A stretch of 64,000 nt of DNA from Bryum argenteum (taxonomy: Eukaryota; Streptophyta; Bryopsida; Bryales; Bryaceae): assembly GCA_037043015.1 (NCBI GenBank), contig CM073324.1, positions 1,419,413 to 1,483,412 of the forward strand, written 5' to 3'. Below, piece after piece: positions 33,951-47,070 of the stretch. The translations under genes and the position numbers were made by a program. Within the stretch, counting starts at the first letter, position 1. The number at the start of each line of letters is the position of its first letter. The notes under the pieces are model-generated. The model was not told the origin of the DNA, did not search any database, and was given only the letters and a program-made list of their open reading frames with translations.

Positions 33951-36369
33951 CGCTGGACCCCCGTCCGCAATGGTTTCGAGCGAGCTCCTAACCCTAATGC
34001 ACTCCTTCCATGGTCTTCAGGTGCCTCTCTGTTGAAGCATCTCAAGACCCCCCGTCTTTCATTCCAAGTCTGTCTCCGAGGTGCTCATACAAGGACAGTA
34101 CTGGACAGTACCGTAGTTGGAGTGATGCGCACTCTACCGAAGTCCACAATTATATCTCCACTCTTGCCAATAGGGGCTGTTGTTCCATGGTAATTTGAAG
34201 CCTGTTTAAGAAAGAGTAAAAGTAACAAAACCGAGGATGTCTAATTGTATAGAGCAATCCCCTCCAAGGATTTCTCTCAATCATACTCATGATTCCCTTG
34301 TCAAGTCCGTTTTTGTCATAAACAGCAACTAAGTCAAAATTGGCTGAATAAAATTACCATAAAGTAATAAGGATAAACACGGGATGGTTGAACATAATCG
34401 ATGTATAGATGAGTTCTCCAAAACCCCCATTGCAAAATAAAACCATACAACCCTTAGATGTTGCGATTTCTTGTTGGCGCAGTCTAAATGCATGCATGGA
34501 CGGAATAGTCAGGAACAGTACCTGACGAGTGGAGTACTGTAGCAGCGAAAAGAATACGTTAGTCATCCTGTAACTGCCGCCATAGGGATCTGTGCCCTAA
34601 TCAAGAAGTTAGGGCATGCTGCTAGTACTCTCTCCTCAGTATAAATATTGGGTTACCTTGTGAATAAAATGTCTGTCTTATTGTTGCTCAACTGATCAAT
34701 CTAATCGATCGCTAACATTTCTAATTTGCTCAAGAGATATATAAGAAATTTCTTATAGTTGGTTTATAATATTGGTTATGGTATGTGAAAACTACTAGAG
34801 ATAGGGTTGATCGAAAACTCATAGAATGACATAATGATTTATCACAAAACAATGTGTATTATAGTAATTTGTCTTTATTCAGTCTTACTTAACTTTCCAA
34901 GGTATCCGGTAATTGGCAAATTTAACAATCAATTGATGTTAACAATCAATTGATGTCATTAACAATGTGAGAGTTGGATACCTTATCATTCTATAGTAAG
35001 AACATGTGCAACTCAACTTGAAGTAAAGGTCCTGGCGAGGGTGTGGGCGGGGCCCAAGGATAATAATCCTTTGCCAACGGCACTCTAGTACGGGCTTACA
35101 GAAAGTGGGGCTCCTCAAATGAGGTGATTTTCACACAAAATTGGAGTCACTTGGTGGAGTCATGGCATACGAAGGGAATCACCTCCAAGATACCTATAGG
35201 CTTAACTAGAATGGAGAAAAGGAGAGGTGGAGCTGGAGTTGCAACTAATGCGACGAAGTGGGGAGACCCTATGGCTAGGTGGAAATGATTTGAAGAGGTG
35301 GATGAGCCTATGTAGAGCATAGGTGCAAAGGGTTTAGCCAACAAAGTAAATGAGAAGGCATGGGGTCATATTGGCTCAACAAGTGCTTTACACCAAGACC
35401 CTTTCCACACCAAATCCTGCAAATGTTCTAAGGGTGGGGTACTTCTAGCCTTGAACCATTAAATCTCGCAAAGCTCTTTTACTTCTTAGAATGAAGGAAA
35501 AAAACACCAAATAGAATATCCGTTTGAGCTACGTTTGAGCTACCTCAGGTGATATGCTCAAACCTTTTCAAGGAAAACTAGTAGAATAACATAAACAAGT
35601 GAAATCATTTCAAGATTTTACGGTTGGAGGCTTACTTGTTGTTATGTATCTCTTTACTTTAGTACAATTGACTTATGTGTAGCTTTTGAGTGCCTTAACG
35701 GGGAGTGATGAACTTTTTGCAAAGTGATGAACTTTCTGGTTGGAAGAGCTTTTCAAAGTATGTACTTTTCACTTTTCAAGCAGGTGAGGTTTCAGATCAC
35801 CATTCGAAATCTTTAATCCGTATGTGCTGCACAAGCGGCTGTGGTACTTACTTCACCGACACCTCTACGCACCAGGCACCGAGTCGATACCTGCCGAACA
35901 GTTTCATTTTTAGCTGAAAACTGATGATTCCTGCGAGTCTTTTAAGGATCCTCGGCACGATGAAGGAGCGCACTTTCAGATTCCTCAGTAACAATCGATC
36001 GATAAATAATATTCTCCAATCGAAAAAGCACCCTTTCATCACTACTACTCAAGGATCGCTTTAAGCGTGTTCGCACCGACAAAGTTATGAATCTTGCCTT
36101 TTTTACACCAGACAATTAGAGACAGAAGCACGATTCCAATCAAGACACTAACTTTGTGAATTCAACATTTATTTCACGCTCTTCATCTGTACAAGCTCTA
36201 AAATTTTCGTTACAAGTGAGAGAGGAATACTCTACTCAATCGTCACAATCACTACCAGCATCATCATGTACTCAGTTTCAATGGAAACCATCCGATGCTC
36301 TGCCCTCGGGCGATCGAGGAGGGGAAACAGTAATAGCAAACTAGCTATACACGAAGAAAGAATGACCAA
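33951..36369. other. Intergenic DNA; possible short LTR-like sequence at 34560-34720
   Basis: It holds the 5' flank of the VPS3-like gene and the 3' UTR of ABCG gene A. At about 34560-34720, TGTAACTGCCGCC, AGTATAAATATTGGG and a TGAATAAAATGTCTG signal followed by ...GCTAACA look like a short LTR, but no target duplication was found. The rest shows nothing I can support. Confidence 0.35.
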
Positions 36370-39300
36370 TCACCGACGTTGGAAGTTGAGGAACTTGATG
36401 GCGTAGATGTAGATGAGGGCGAATAGCACCATCCACACGAAGAGCATGGGACCAACCACCGGCAAAAAGCTGTGCTCGAAGCCGAAGTTGTCTACCAAGT
36501 ACTGTTTCACAGTGATTATCGTCGACTCGTCGCCAACAATCACCACCCGGGAAGTGATGTCGCCGAACTGGGACGCAATTAGGCCGTATACCGTCCATGC
36601 CAATGGACATGCCCAGTAATACCAGATCCACCACGGCGGAATCGACTGCACCAAAAACCCCACAAGCATCAAAACATGCTCCAATCGAGATGAAACACGT
36701 AAAGAAAAACTGTCTAGATACAACGATTCAAACAGTCGTATTTCACCCATAACTGCTCATCTCTGTGTCTGAGTCACTGTGGACAAGTCGTAAAGAACAT
36801 ACTTTCAGAATGAAGAAGAGAAAGTAGAAAAGCGAGAATGGGAGTGGGGGCTTACGGGTCGGGGGATGAGGAAACCGGCGTAGAGGTTGAAGAGCGTCGA
36901 GAAAAACGCGCTGACAATGGACGCGAGGATGACATTGGGAGTGATGGCGACCATCATCATGCCGTAGTAAGTGAACTGCAGCAAGCTGATAACAGTAATG
37001 TAGTAATACCAGAAGAATTTCGCCGCCGTCCATTGGAAGCCCAACATGGAGTACGTAATCAAACAATACAGCGTCCCTTGAACGATCACATACGGCACTT
37101 CGATCAACACCTGCGACAGCGCGTAAGGAATCGACGAGTACATCCCTGCCGCCTTCTCCCTGTAATGCACCGACCGCTCAATGCTCACCATCGACTGCAC
37201 CGTACTTGAGTTGTTGAAACAAATAAACAATGTAGCGCCGTAGAGCGCTCCCAATGTGATCACCAAGTCCGTCGACCTCCCACTGAAAGAACCCACTCAC
37301 GCGTTAGAATGGCTATGATCATTGAACTGGTGCGAGAATGCGAGAAGGATTGGTGCGAGAATGCTAGCAGGATTGGTTCGAGCAGGCTTACGTTTTGGTG
37401 CCGACTTGCCAGAAGATACTGCCGCAGATGAGGCCAGTGAAGAAGGTGAAAGCGAAGCGGACCAGATTATAATCAGGGCTGCGCCAGTATGTGAGCTTTT
37501 GCTTCCACGTGATGGTTCGCAATTGCTCGAAAGAGTTGAGCGGGTACTGAGTTGGGAATACGAGATCCTTCGATCCTGCTGGTGGGACACTCAACTCCTT
37601 CACGAGGTCCTTGTTGCGTCTGTAAAGAGTGGAGTGTACGTAGTGGTCGGCGAAATCCATGTTCAATTTCATCTCCATGTCCTGATTCGTCACTTCGAGC
37701 ATCCATGTCGCAGGGTTGTAATCCTCGGGGATTTTGGGAATGCCTGGCACCGACTCGAAATATTCGACTAGATGCTTCGACTGGTGGCCGAGCTCGCCTG
37801 CGTAGATGACTTGTCCTCCTCTCTTGAGGAGTAGGAGCTGCGAATGGGAAAACGAGTGGTGAGATTGTGTTTCGTGTTGGGGTGATGGACATGGGAAGGA
37901 GGGTACAAGTGCGTCTTTACCTCATCGAAAGCCTCGAAGATGTCGATGCTGGGTTGATGAATGGTGCACACAACGGTTCGTCCTGTGTCGACCGTGTTGC
38001 GAACACACCGCATCACGATGGCAGCTGCTCGTGCGTCCAGCCCACTCGTTGGCTCGTCCATGAAGATGATCGACGGATTCGCAACCAACTCCACTGCAAT
38101 CGTCAACCTCTTCCTTTGCTCCGTTGACAGCCCCGTGATGCCCGGCAGTCCCACCAAGGCGTTTTCCAGCGGCTTCAGCTCCACCAACTCCAACACTTCT
38201 TCCACAAATGCCATCTTGCTTTCGTCGTCGATCTCTTTTGCTAAACGGAGCCACGCGGAGTAGATGAGCGACTCCCGGACTGTGACTTGTGGAGAGTGGA
38301 TGTCATTCTGCTCGCAATAACCGGAGATTCGTGCGAACGTTTTCTGGTTCTTCGGGTACCCAGAGATTCGAATGTCACCTTCAATGTAGCCGCCAGTCTT
38401 ACGCCCAGCGAGCACGTCCATGAGAGTGGACTTCCCTGCGCCACTGACGCCCACCAACGCGGTCAACACACCCGGTCGAAACGCCCCCGTGATTTTGTTC
38501 AATAACTGCAGCTTCGTCTCCGTCATCTCGGGAGATTTCATTTCCGCGGGCATGTCGACGAAGTAACTGATGTCGTCGAAGGAGATTGACAACGGCTGAA
38601 ACGGCAGGATCATTCCCTTCTTCACTTCCACCGCGACTTCATCAACGTCAGACCCCGAATGGTGGTGACTAGTGGACGATCGGCGACTCCTGCTCAGGCG
38701 AGGCGCATCCTCGCCATGAGACGACATGATCGCAGCAAGTGAGCGTGACTGCGAGCGCGAGGACTTCGACTTCGACACCCTGACGTCGCCGCCAGTGCGA
38801 TTCGCCTCCTTCTCTTCGAGCTCTTCCTTCGACATGATCGCTTGCGGCTTGCCTACTGCTGGCATGAACTGCAAACCTAACGTAAACCCAATATTGAAAA
38901 TGATGTAGAATCCGAGGAGGGCGGCGATCGATATCCAGTACCAATACGATTCAGTGTATTGACCCCGTGACTGCAGTATTCTCGCGCCAACCGTGTTCAC
39001 TCCACCTATACCAGTGTAGGGCTGTAATCAAAAACCACAATGTCAGAAACTCAACAATTGCGCGCAAAATCAACCATTCGATCGTGGCCGTGGCGATTCT
39101 CACCTTTTCCCATCTCGATGCGGTGAATTCGTTGGAAGCGATTCCTTGCACGGCGTAGCTCATGTTGGACACCCAGTAACCCCATCGCCACCACACAGGG
39201 AGATCGGGGCGCGGGATGATGAACCCTCCAAGCATAAACAGGAGCAACAAGATGATCCACCCCAATGTGAACCCCAGCGTCATTGTGCGACACACTGCGC

Positions 39301-41660
39301 CGATGAATCGAAACATACCACCGGCTTGCTGCTGAATCAAAAACAGCATCAGGAAGAATTTGAAGAACGCGCCCGCGGTGGGCGCAAACCCGGTGACGAA
39401 ATACGTCATGCAAGTGAAGATCCCGACCTCCAAGAGCGAAGTAGGAATGCTAAGCAGCATGACGGACACCGTGTACGCCCACGACGGGATAAAAAGCATG
39501 TCACGCTGCTTGATGAGCACCGGAAGTCGGCCGATCGTGGAAGCAAGCTCCCCGAACCCCGTAAACATGAACGTGATGACAGCATAGAAAAGCGCATTGA
39601 AGTACAACCCTCCATCTCCGACCGTGTTCGTGTTCAAGCGCGTCCGGAAGAACGTCGTCATGGAAACGAACGCACCGAGCGTGATCTGTATAGCCTTGAT
39701 AATCGCCACAATGCCATTCCGCTTGAAGAGCGTCAGCTCTCGATCGAACGTCGCTCTGAAAAGCTCACTGTTGGAGATTGAGTACTTCTCCTTCGCGAGC
39801 GCCGCAGGGTGGCACTTCTCCCGTGAGTATGGCACCGCGAGCTCGTCGTGAATTGCTGATCCTACGTGAAAGTGCTGAAACTCCTCCGCAAAGAATTTCA
39901 CCGGCACATAACGATAAGGCTTGCGCCTGTCCGCCCAGTACTGCTCCTGATCCTTTCGTGATGTCACCTCTTGCAAGAAATCAGCGATACCCTTCCGCTC
40001 CGGACACTTGAACCCACAGTGCTCGAAGAACTCGATAATGTGCTTGATCGGCCCGTGATACACCACCTGCAATCATCCAAAAACGTCAATTCCGCTCCGC
40101 GATGAGCCAAACATTCATTGAAAATGCTATACTGTCAGTGCCTGACCTGGCCTTCCGAGAGTAAGAGCACGTCGTCGAAGAGGTTAAAAGTTTCGGGCGC
40201 GGGTTGCAGCAACGAAATCAAAGTGGTGGCGGACATTTCATGCGTGAATTGGCGCAGGCTCTTGATAATCGAGAAGGTCGTGGAGCTGTCCAACCCTGTG
40301 GAGATCTCATCCATGAAGAGCGCCTTCAAGGGTCCGACGATCATCTCTCCTGTCGTCACGCGCTTCTTCTGGCCCCCGGAGATTCCTCGCCGCATTTCGT
40401 CGCCGACGACTGTGTCTGCGCAGATGTCGAGCCCGATGGTCTTCAGAATGTACTCCACTGCGAGATTGCCTTTCGATCCTGGCATCGCCGACGCCTTCAT
40501 GTACGTATCCACGTCGCGGTCGGGTCGAATTCCGCTCTCTTTCTCGCGCCGCGATACCTCCTCCAGCATTTCTGCAATGGCGCTCGATCCGTCAGGACAT
40601 GGCCATAGCGAGCACACTGCCACGAAAGCTCCAAAAAAATGAGTAATTACCGTATTGTGGTCCTACGCCCTGAACTTTCGAAGAGAATTGAAGAGTCTCT
40701 CGCACTGTCAACTCCCCAACGTGCAAGTCGTGCTGGCTGATGTACGCGGCCGTCTTGGGCGCTACGAACTCGTCCGCTGTGTGCCCATTGAACGTTACCT
40801 TTCCTTTCACTTTCAAGCTCGCGTCCAGCTTCGACGCCAGCGCGAGCAACAACGTCGTCTTCCCCGATCCTGGAGGCCCCAGCAGCAACGTCATCCTGCA
40901 AAGGATTCCAATTCTCTTATCAGCGACCCACCCCGAAACATTTGAAAGGTTGCTTGTTGCGTAACATTTTGGAGATTGATAAAGGAAATGGTGGCTCGGA
41001 CCTTCCGGGTTTGATGACGCCATTCACGTTGTCGAGAATGGTGAGCACTTGCTTCTTAGAAGGGGACAAGCGCAGCAGCGAAGCGAAGCTCTCCAAGATA
41101 TTAAGCGAAGTGTTCCAGAGCGTGGGCAGCCCGCGGCTCCCAACATGACAATTCGCCTTCACAGTCAAATTCTCGTAGCGGACTTCGATAGTGGGAAGCT
41201 CAACGCCGACGCGGTCGAGGCGCTGGCGCATTTTAGTCATGAGGTGTTGGTCAGATTCGTCATCGACGGGGCGGTGGAGCGTTTGCAGCAGGTGTTGAAA
41301 ATCCGCCATGGACAGATGCTTCACATCGACTTCGCGAATGCTTCCACTGTCCTTTTGAAGAATCGACGTCCGAATGCGTTTGTACGTCGGCAGCTTCTCC
41401 AGCGCCGCCCAACGCAGATCCGCCTCATCCTCCTCGCGCGAGGACCCCCGCGCGGAGCTGTCGAGCGGATTGCCACCCGCGCCGTAAAGCCCGTATGACT
41501 GACCGGGCAGTCCAGCCGGCGCTAGCAAGTCGCGCGCCAGAGAGCGCGAACGCGACATGCTGCCTGAGTTCCGTCGCGAGCTCCGCCCCATGCTCTTTGT
41601 GGGTGCTATCCGCGCCCCCCACTCCAAATCCCCATCCTTACCAGGATCACGCCCCTCCAT
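36370..41660 (-). CDS. Full-size ABCG (PDR-type) transporter, gene A, 8 exons
   Basis: Plasma-membrane-type exporter of the pleiotropic drug resistance class, with NBD-TMD-NBD-TMD order. Exons: 41660-41002, 40895-40651, 40571-40147, 40066-39104, 39021-37921, 37837-37392, 37282-36856 and 36645-36370; all GT-AG with consistent phases; 1,513 residues, slightly above the usual ~1,450. The ATG at 41658-41660 starts [13 protein letters not shown]1 has Walker [10 protein letters not shown] (~226-234), signature SGGQKKR (~366) and Walker B ALFMDE. NBD2 has GVSGAGKST (~955-963), the PDR-type signature [20 protein letters not shown] and [19 protein letters not shown]. TMDs include [19 protein letters not shown] and [21 protein letters not shown]. 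It ends IKFLNFQRR like gene B. A Ser/Arg-rich linker precedes NBD2. Close to the PEN3/ABCG36 group by motif style; the substrate cannot be told. Confidence 0.93.
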
Positions 41661-41921
41661 TGCCACTCCCTGCTCAACACCCCCACAAAGCTCTCAAAAA
41701 CCCGAAACGCCCAAAACTCCTACACCTCCAGCTCAAACTCCACATATTATCCATCAGCAAACATCAACACAGCACGATACTCACCGTAACGATACGCAAT
41801 AGCCAATGCTCTCTTTGAAGAGACAATTGGCACTGCTCTCTTGGGAGAGACAAGAGCTCACTTTCAGAATTCTTTGGTTAGTGTAGGAAGAACTGGAGAT
41901 TATCAGCGTCTAGAGTGCGGC

Positions 41922-41929
41922 GCTTTATA
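41922..41929 (-). promoter_or_regulatory. TATA box of ABCG gene A
   Basis: On the minus strand it reads TTATAAAG, 262 bp upstream of the ATG, so transcription would start at about 41895 with a ~235-nt 5' leader if there is no intron. It is the only good TATA box in the near upstream region. Confidence 0.5.
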
Positions 41930-43110
41930 ACGAGTGTAAATCCGACAAGGGCGGGGATGGGGGAGCTCAGCGAAGTGGGGTCACTTTTGGATTCTTCGGA
42001 GCCTGGAGCTAGTTTTGTAAGCTAGGGGGGGACCGGTGATGGTGCAGCAATCGAGCTGGTAGGAAGGTCGTTAGGGAGCTTCGCAGGAAACGAGAGCATT
42101 TCCAGCTTCTTAAGAATCTGGCCCCTTGCTTGCCACGCTCTGACTCTCTGCATACCGGCAGGAGTTGTCTGGATTATTGAATTAAGCATGCTCCTTCCTT
42201 CCCCAATTTTTAGCGGACAATATGAATTTCTGGAATTCATGGCAATGTTCGGGGAGAACCGGAGTTTAGTGTGCTTTTCACTAAACACCACCTCAAAAGT
42301 TAAAAACCGGCTTGTTGAAAATAAAATAAAACTATGTTACCAAGTAATTTTATAAAACTGGCAAAAGTGATCTAAATATAGTTGAGATTTCTGTGAAGTA
42401 GGATAATGGGCGGTTCGTGTAAATTTCTCCCGAAACGTTGACTTGAGGCTCCTCTTTTGTTGGTGGCATGCAATTTCCCCTTGTCCAGTGGTCATCGCCG
42501 GGATATTAGCGTTACGAACGGACACTTCATTCACGTCGGCCCCTTAGAAAGGGACCGGAGTTTCTATCTTTCTATCTATCTTGGTGGAATGACTTGCTCC
42601 TCTTTGTCATTGAAGTATCACAATCCCCCTACTTTCAACCATTGATCATTGATACATAAAAAGGATCTCTAAAGGGATTGTCAGGTACTTCTTGACGATT
42701 TTTCTTCTTACGCTTCGAAACTCCGATTGGCTATTGGTGAATATGAGAAACAATAACCTTTGTAAATGAATAAGAGGTTTCATAGGATACAATGTGAATA
42801 CGATTGCCTTGCATTGCTTTTTCCGAAACATATTAAAAAAAAATTCGTGGCTCGTGAACTTTTTAAAAATTCAGTTCTTATTTTGGAAGCCACTTTAGAG
42901 TGGACTTCGGAGTCAAGCACCAATCATTCTTACATGGCATTGGTTCCTCTTCAGGCGGGTAGGCAGTCACCAATAGCAATTTCGAAAAAGATATTGTATG
43001 CGAAAGAATTTCCGATTTTTACTCAGGTCCTACAACTTCGGTCTAGGGCGCTGTGAACAAAAAAATTATTACTAATACTATAAGAAGAAGAGAAGAGAAA
43101 CCCCAACCTA
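41930..43110. other. Upstream DNA of ABCG gene A, no other gene
   Basis: Nothing recognised except short AT-rich tracts. Short frames at 42022-43056 have no motif. Confidence 0.4.
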
Positions 43111-43111
43111 T

Positions 43112-43493
43112 TTAGAGCATTCCCACCCATCATGCCCTGAACTGAAAAAAGGATGAATAGTAGTTCAGTTCAGGGCAGAAATGCCCCACCAACCGGCAAA
43201 TCCCTCGAATTGAACTACTATTCATCGTTTTTTTCCAGTTCAACCTGCAAATGCGAGCCCTTTTGCAGGGAGGTGGGCGGGCCTGAAAACCGAGTACAAC
43301 AAAACCGATGTTCGTGCTGGCCGATGTTCCTGCTGGTTCGCGCAGTTGCGAGTGGTCAGAATTTGCGTTTGGGGAGCAATGGCGCAGTTGCGGGTGGGGC
43401 TCCTCCTCCGCCCTGACGATTCAGTCACCCTGAATTGATGATTTCAGTTATTGAGTTCTGTTCAGGGCGCCCCCATGGGTGGGCATGCCCTTA
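43112..43493. mobile_element. PIF/Harbinger (Tourist)-type MITE, 376 bp (43115-43490)
   Basis: TTA flanks both sides (43112-43114 and 43491-43493). The left end is GAGCATTCCCACCCAT and the right end, reverse complemented, is GGGCATGCCCACCCAT. Subterminal inverted segments contain the CCCTGAACTGAA block and the AATAGTAGTTCA / GAACTACTATT pair. A TTA (TWA) target and a GRGCAT terminus are typical of Tourist elements. Flanking sequence (AACCTATTTA...AATAGAGTGTT) recurs without the element at about 52897-52935. Confidence 0.75.
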
Positions 43494-43959
43494 GTGAATA
43501 GAGTGTTTATTTGACCTTTCCTTGCATGTATGCCCGGAGGTCATCTTACCAATGGCGGGACTATTGACCCCTCGCGGGGAGAACACTGATCTTAAGAAAG
43601 AGTTTGTGATTTGGTAAATGAAAGAATTTGTGATTTGGTAAATGCCATCGCTTCATCATAATTGAAAAGTTCAAAAATCAAATTGTATTCTTGATTCTTC
43701 TGATTAAGATGCATTCAAAAACAAATAGATATTTTGAGGTTGAGTTGATGAACAGGTGCAATGTTATTTTGATGACAAGTCTATTTGGGACTCGAGACCT
43801 TACCATATGGTTCATATACAATATCAACAAATACACCGCCAATAAGTTCTTAACCATAGCTTTAGCACCCACTTCAATCAAGAGCCACACCTTCATCCAA
43901 TCACAATGAAGAATTATGCTACATTTCATGACCTTCAATCGTATACTAAGGTGTTCAAT

Positions 43960-44200
43960 AATGGCTCAATTTTCAACACCGAAAATCTACAAGGATGTTA
44001 CCAGTTTTCATGCATGGAGAATATAAGTAGAAAAAGGGAGCAAGTAGAATCATTGTTATTGAACTCTTCTACAAAGAGTTATATATTTTTAACATTAGAA
44101 ACGTAGGTGTTCCTAGAATGATACCCTAAAGTGACACCCTTTAATATTTGCAGTGAATACATAGTCCTATAGCATGGGGTAGCAATTATGTACCTACTAA
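43960..44200 (+). pseudogene. Transposon-like coding remnant, copy 1
   Basis: The reading ISRKREQVESLLLNSSTKSY (near 44020-44085) matches RISRKIKQVESSVLNSSTVA on the other strand at 47870-48090. Amino-acid similarity across indels suggests that both derive from a former protein-coding repeat. The family is not recognised. Confidence 0.4.
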
Positions 44201-44397
44201 GGTTGAGTGTCCTAAAAGCACCAACTTAAGAGATCTGACCTATTTTTAGCATTAGTAAATTCAAAATAAAATTATGACCACATTCGAAATAGGTTTTCAG
44301 GACGATTGCAAAAATTTGCAACATGTAATTCGCATTTGTGAATTTTATACAAAATTCCAAAGTGCTAAGTAAGATTTGACCCAATTGCGTTATATAC

Positions 44398-44480
44398 AAA
44401 TGAGGTACATCTGTATTTTCACAATCTACAAATGAGGTACATCTGTATTTTCACAATCTACAAATGAGGTACAGCACGCT
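44398..44480. repeat. Tandem repeat, period 32 bp, about 2.5 units
   Basis: The unit is ACAAATGAGGTACATCTGTA followed by TTTTCACAATCT. Units start near 44398, 44430 and 44462, and the third breaks off after GAGGTACA. Confidence 0.9.
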
Positions 44481-46025
44481 TTTGGGTTCCCTGGCGCTTT
44501 CAGGTAGTCCAACCGTAGTGAAGAGTATAAGAGCTCCACTCCTCTATAGTGTGAACCAGCCTTTGACAAATAGAACTCAACTGGTTCTTCTAGAACTGAA
44601 GAGAATCAACGACCAGCTTGCCCAATAAGCACCAACTCCACCACTCCGTCAGACACACCTACTTGGACTTTGTTTTGAAATCTTTGAAAAGTGAAAGTTC
44701 CCTTATCTTTCTCATACCGTGTTCAAAGGGTATGGAGCCAATGGGGAGAAAAAGAAAGTGCATGAAAGCATTCATTCTAGAATCTCTCACATGTTTAAAA
44801 ATGAATAAATGAATAATAATAATAAATCAGATGCTTCTTCTACAGTACAATCATACTTCCGCTGCCATGTGCAATCACTCCTTTTGCTATCGTATGCATG
44901 CCATCACATTTCTCTTTTTGGGGTCAACATTTTTTTAAATTTGACTTGTGACACGTGATGGTGAAGTTCAAGTCACAAGGTGTAATCTTTGACACTCCCA
45001 TGTGGTTGTCAAAGTCGTTATATTGTTATTTTAAGTCAAAGTCACCTTCTAGAGTTGAAAAATAAGAATTTTAAAAATTGAGGTGTACGAAGAAGTTTCG
45101 ATGTGCGACGTTGTTTTCATGTCGGTTTGTAGACAATTTGAAATCGATGCTTGTCAACTTGTGGAGGAAATGTTTTGTGGTAGTTGGAGCTTTGGAAATG
45201 GTGTTAGCTTTTTTTCATGTTCTAATAGCAATACAATACAACTCTAGAAACTCTCAAGTGCAAAATTTCATCATGATACAATATCATCACTGGGAAATAT
45301 TTTGTATATGGTAAAAACTGCTAGAAAGGTGTTCACTTTGGGCCGCCATTGTAAATCAACGTCCCTTGTCTTTTTCTTCAAACCACCAAGTGCACCACTT
45401 CCAATAAAGTCTTCCACTTGCAAGAAAGTTTGCATGCTCTCCACATGGTTTTAACAAATTAGTGTTGTAAAACTATGGTGACATGTAACCTTCACTGTTA
45501 TGGTTTGCAATTTATAAACAAGATCCTACGATTGGACTTTTCAGAATCAAAAAACAAATATGACCGTCTAGAGGTCACTGTAATATCACTAATTAAGAGT
45601 TAACATATTTTGTGAAGCCAATATTCAGTTAGACTAAATCGAGTGATGAGTTTCTGCAGCATAATACGCCACATATGCAGCGACGTTCTAGAAGCCAAAG
45701 GCCCTTTGCCGTAAAGTATGGGGTGTTGATGATGTGGGTGGCCACTTCGATAAAGTAAGTAAAGAAAGAATGGAGATACTACTTTGCTGTATTTGGAGTG
45801 GACTGCCAAATCTCTGTTCGCATCAGACAACAAAATGGCAACGTCCTCGTGCCTGGGCCACACATCTCCTCAAATTCTGGATGAAAAAAAAAGGAAGGAG
45901 CGTCATTTCTGCACATACCGACCTGCAATTGTTTTCTATTTAGGGTCAGTTTCCACTACATTAAATTTGATAATTAGTGTTAGATTATTCTAAGATTTGA
46001 AAATGCTATAAGTTTTTACTTTTGT
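44481..46025. other. Intergenic DNA with a dispersed repeat at ~45328-45500
   Basis: From about 45328, GTGTTCACTTTGGGCCGCC begins a block that also occurs at about 53731 (plus) and in reverse at about 63870-64000. Shared words include CTTGTCTTT and ACTTGCAAGAAAG, and the first two copies are followed by GTTATGGTTYGCAAT. No TIRs or proteins were found. No gene was seen in this stretch. Confidence 0.5.
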
Positions 46026-46045
46026 TTAACCCCTAAAGATCCACG
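46026..46045. mobile_element. Orphan end of a TTAA-type element
   Basis: TTAA then CCCCTAAAGATCC, the family terminus, without a clear partner end downstream. An interrupted AGATTTAGGGGTGAC at about 47492-47506 might be a decayed right end. Confidence 0.4.
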
Positions 46046-46574
46046 ATGTTTTGGGAGCTTGAAATCCCAACTATGTACTAATGCGGGTACGTCCAATATA
46101 TTTGGGAATCTTTGATAACTTCAACCGTAGGATCTTGAAGTAGACTACCATAGGTAGTAGTGTGAAAATTTTCAACCCTTGGATCATCGCTCGATGTGAA
46201 ATCATAACATTTGAAGTTGACTGTAAATTTTTTTTGGCCTTGACCGTAAAAGCCGAATCGGTGGCCGTGATTCTCACACTATATAAGGACCCCCATCTTG
46301 GCCAATATAATGGGTAAAATTATTAAACAACAACAAAAACTTATAACATGTTTATGTAAATTAGTGTATCTAACACTAATCATCAAATTTAGTGTAGCCA
46401 GGGTGGAGAACTCCATCCATCAAAAAAACTATGGGCCCGTTCACACTATGCCGCCCAAACTTATCAAGTGGTTGCCGTCTTAGAGTTCTTGAGGGAGAGG
46501 TCGGCAGAGAACTCCATTGAAATGCACAACATGTTATTTTTGGGTATCTTATTCTTTGGCCTCTCGACAAGGTT

Positions 46575-46698
46575 TTGGATATCCAGTTTCATTGTGCCCT
46601 AGCCTGGGTGGGTCGCAACGCCCGGCCGAGCCGCCCCTAGAAGCATTTTGTGCAGCGGAGCGGCCTGACGTGACGCATAGGGTCGGCCATGCTCTCAA
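46575..46698. repeat. Dispersed GC-rich repeat, copy 1 (copy 2 at ~52285-52410)
   Basis: Both copies share GCAAYGCCCGGCCRAGC, a CAKTYGAGCGGCC-like block and GCATGCTCT-like ends. No target duplication was identified, so the class is unknown. Confidence 0.5.
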
Positions 46699-47068
46699 CC
46701 CTTAAACACCCAAGGAAGCCCGGTGTTTTTTCCAACAAAATCTGCACTACAACCCTTGATGTACGAAACTTTTCACTTATATTTTGATGTCAAACTGGTC
46801 ACCTTCTCAGGATGCATACAAAAAGTGAAATTCTACAATTCAAATCACTATTTGCATGAGTGATTTTGTGCTTTGAAAGGATTGTAGTAGGTAGGTAGGT
46901 TGAGGTTGTACATGAAACCTTGTAGGAGGTTGCAAGCTCATCATTGATTGGTTCATTCCTGATGCACAAGTCCAAAAGATGTTGTGATCCAATTTTGAAC
47001 TGCCCGTTTCAGACCCCATGGGATGTGATCCAATTTTGAGCTGCTCGTTTCAGACCTCATGGGCCTTA

Positions 47069-47070
<2 letters not shown>
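46695..47070. mobile_element. TTAA-type element 4, short subfamily, right end decayed
   Basis: The left flank is TCAA (mutated TTAA, 46695-46698), followed by CCCTTAAACACCC. The interior matches the 361-bp copies at 48778 and 50140 in reverse orientation. A 41-bp internal tandem duplication (TGTGATCCAATTTTGA at 46983 and 47024) lies near the right side. The right end reads GGGCCTTAAG where GGGCGTTTAAGGGTTAA is expected, and then a T run starts. Confidence 0.65.

Noticed and set aside
39146-39781. Long plus-strand frame (211 codons) opposite ABCG gene A
   Set aside because: It is antisense to a membrane-domain exon. GC-rich codons opposite conserved exons often leave open frames, and no motif is present.
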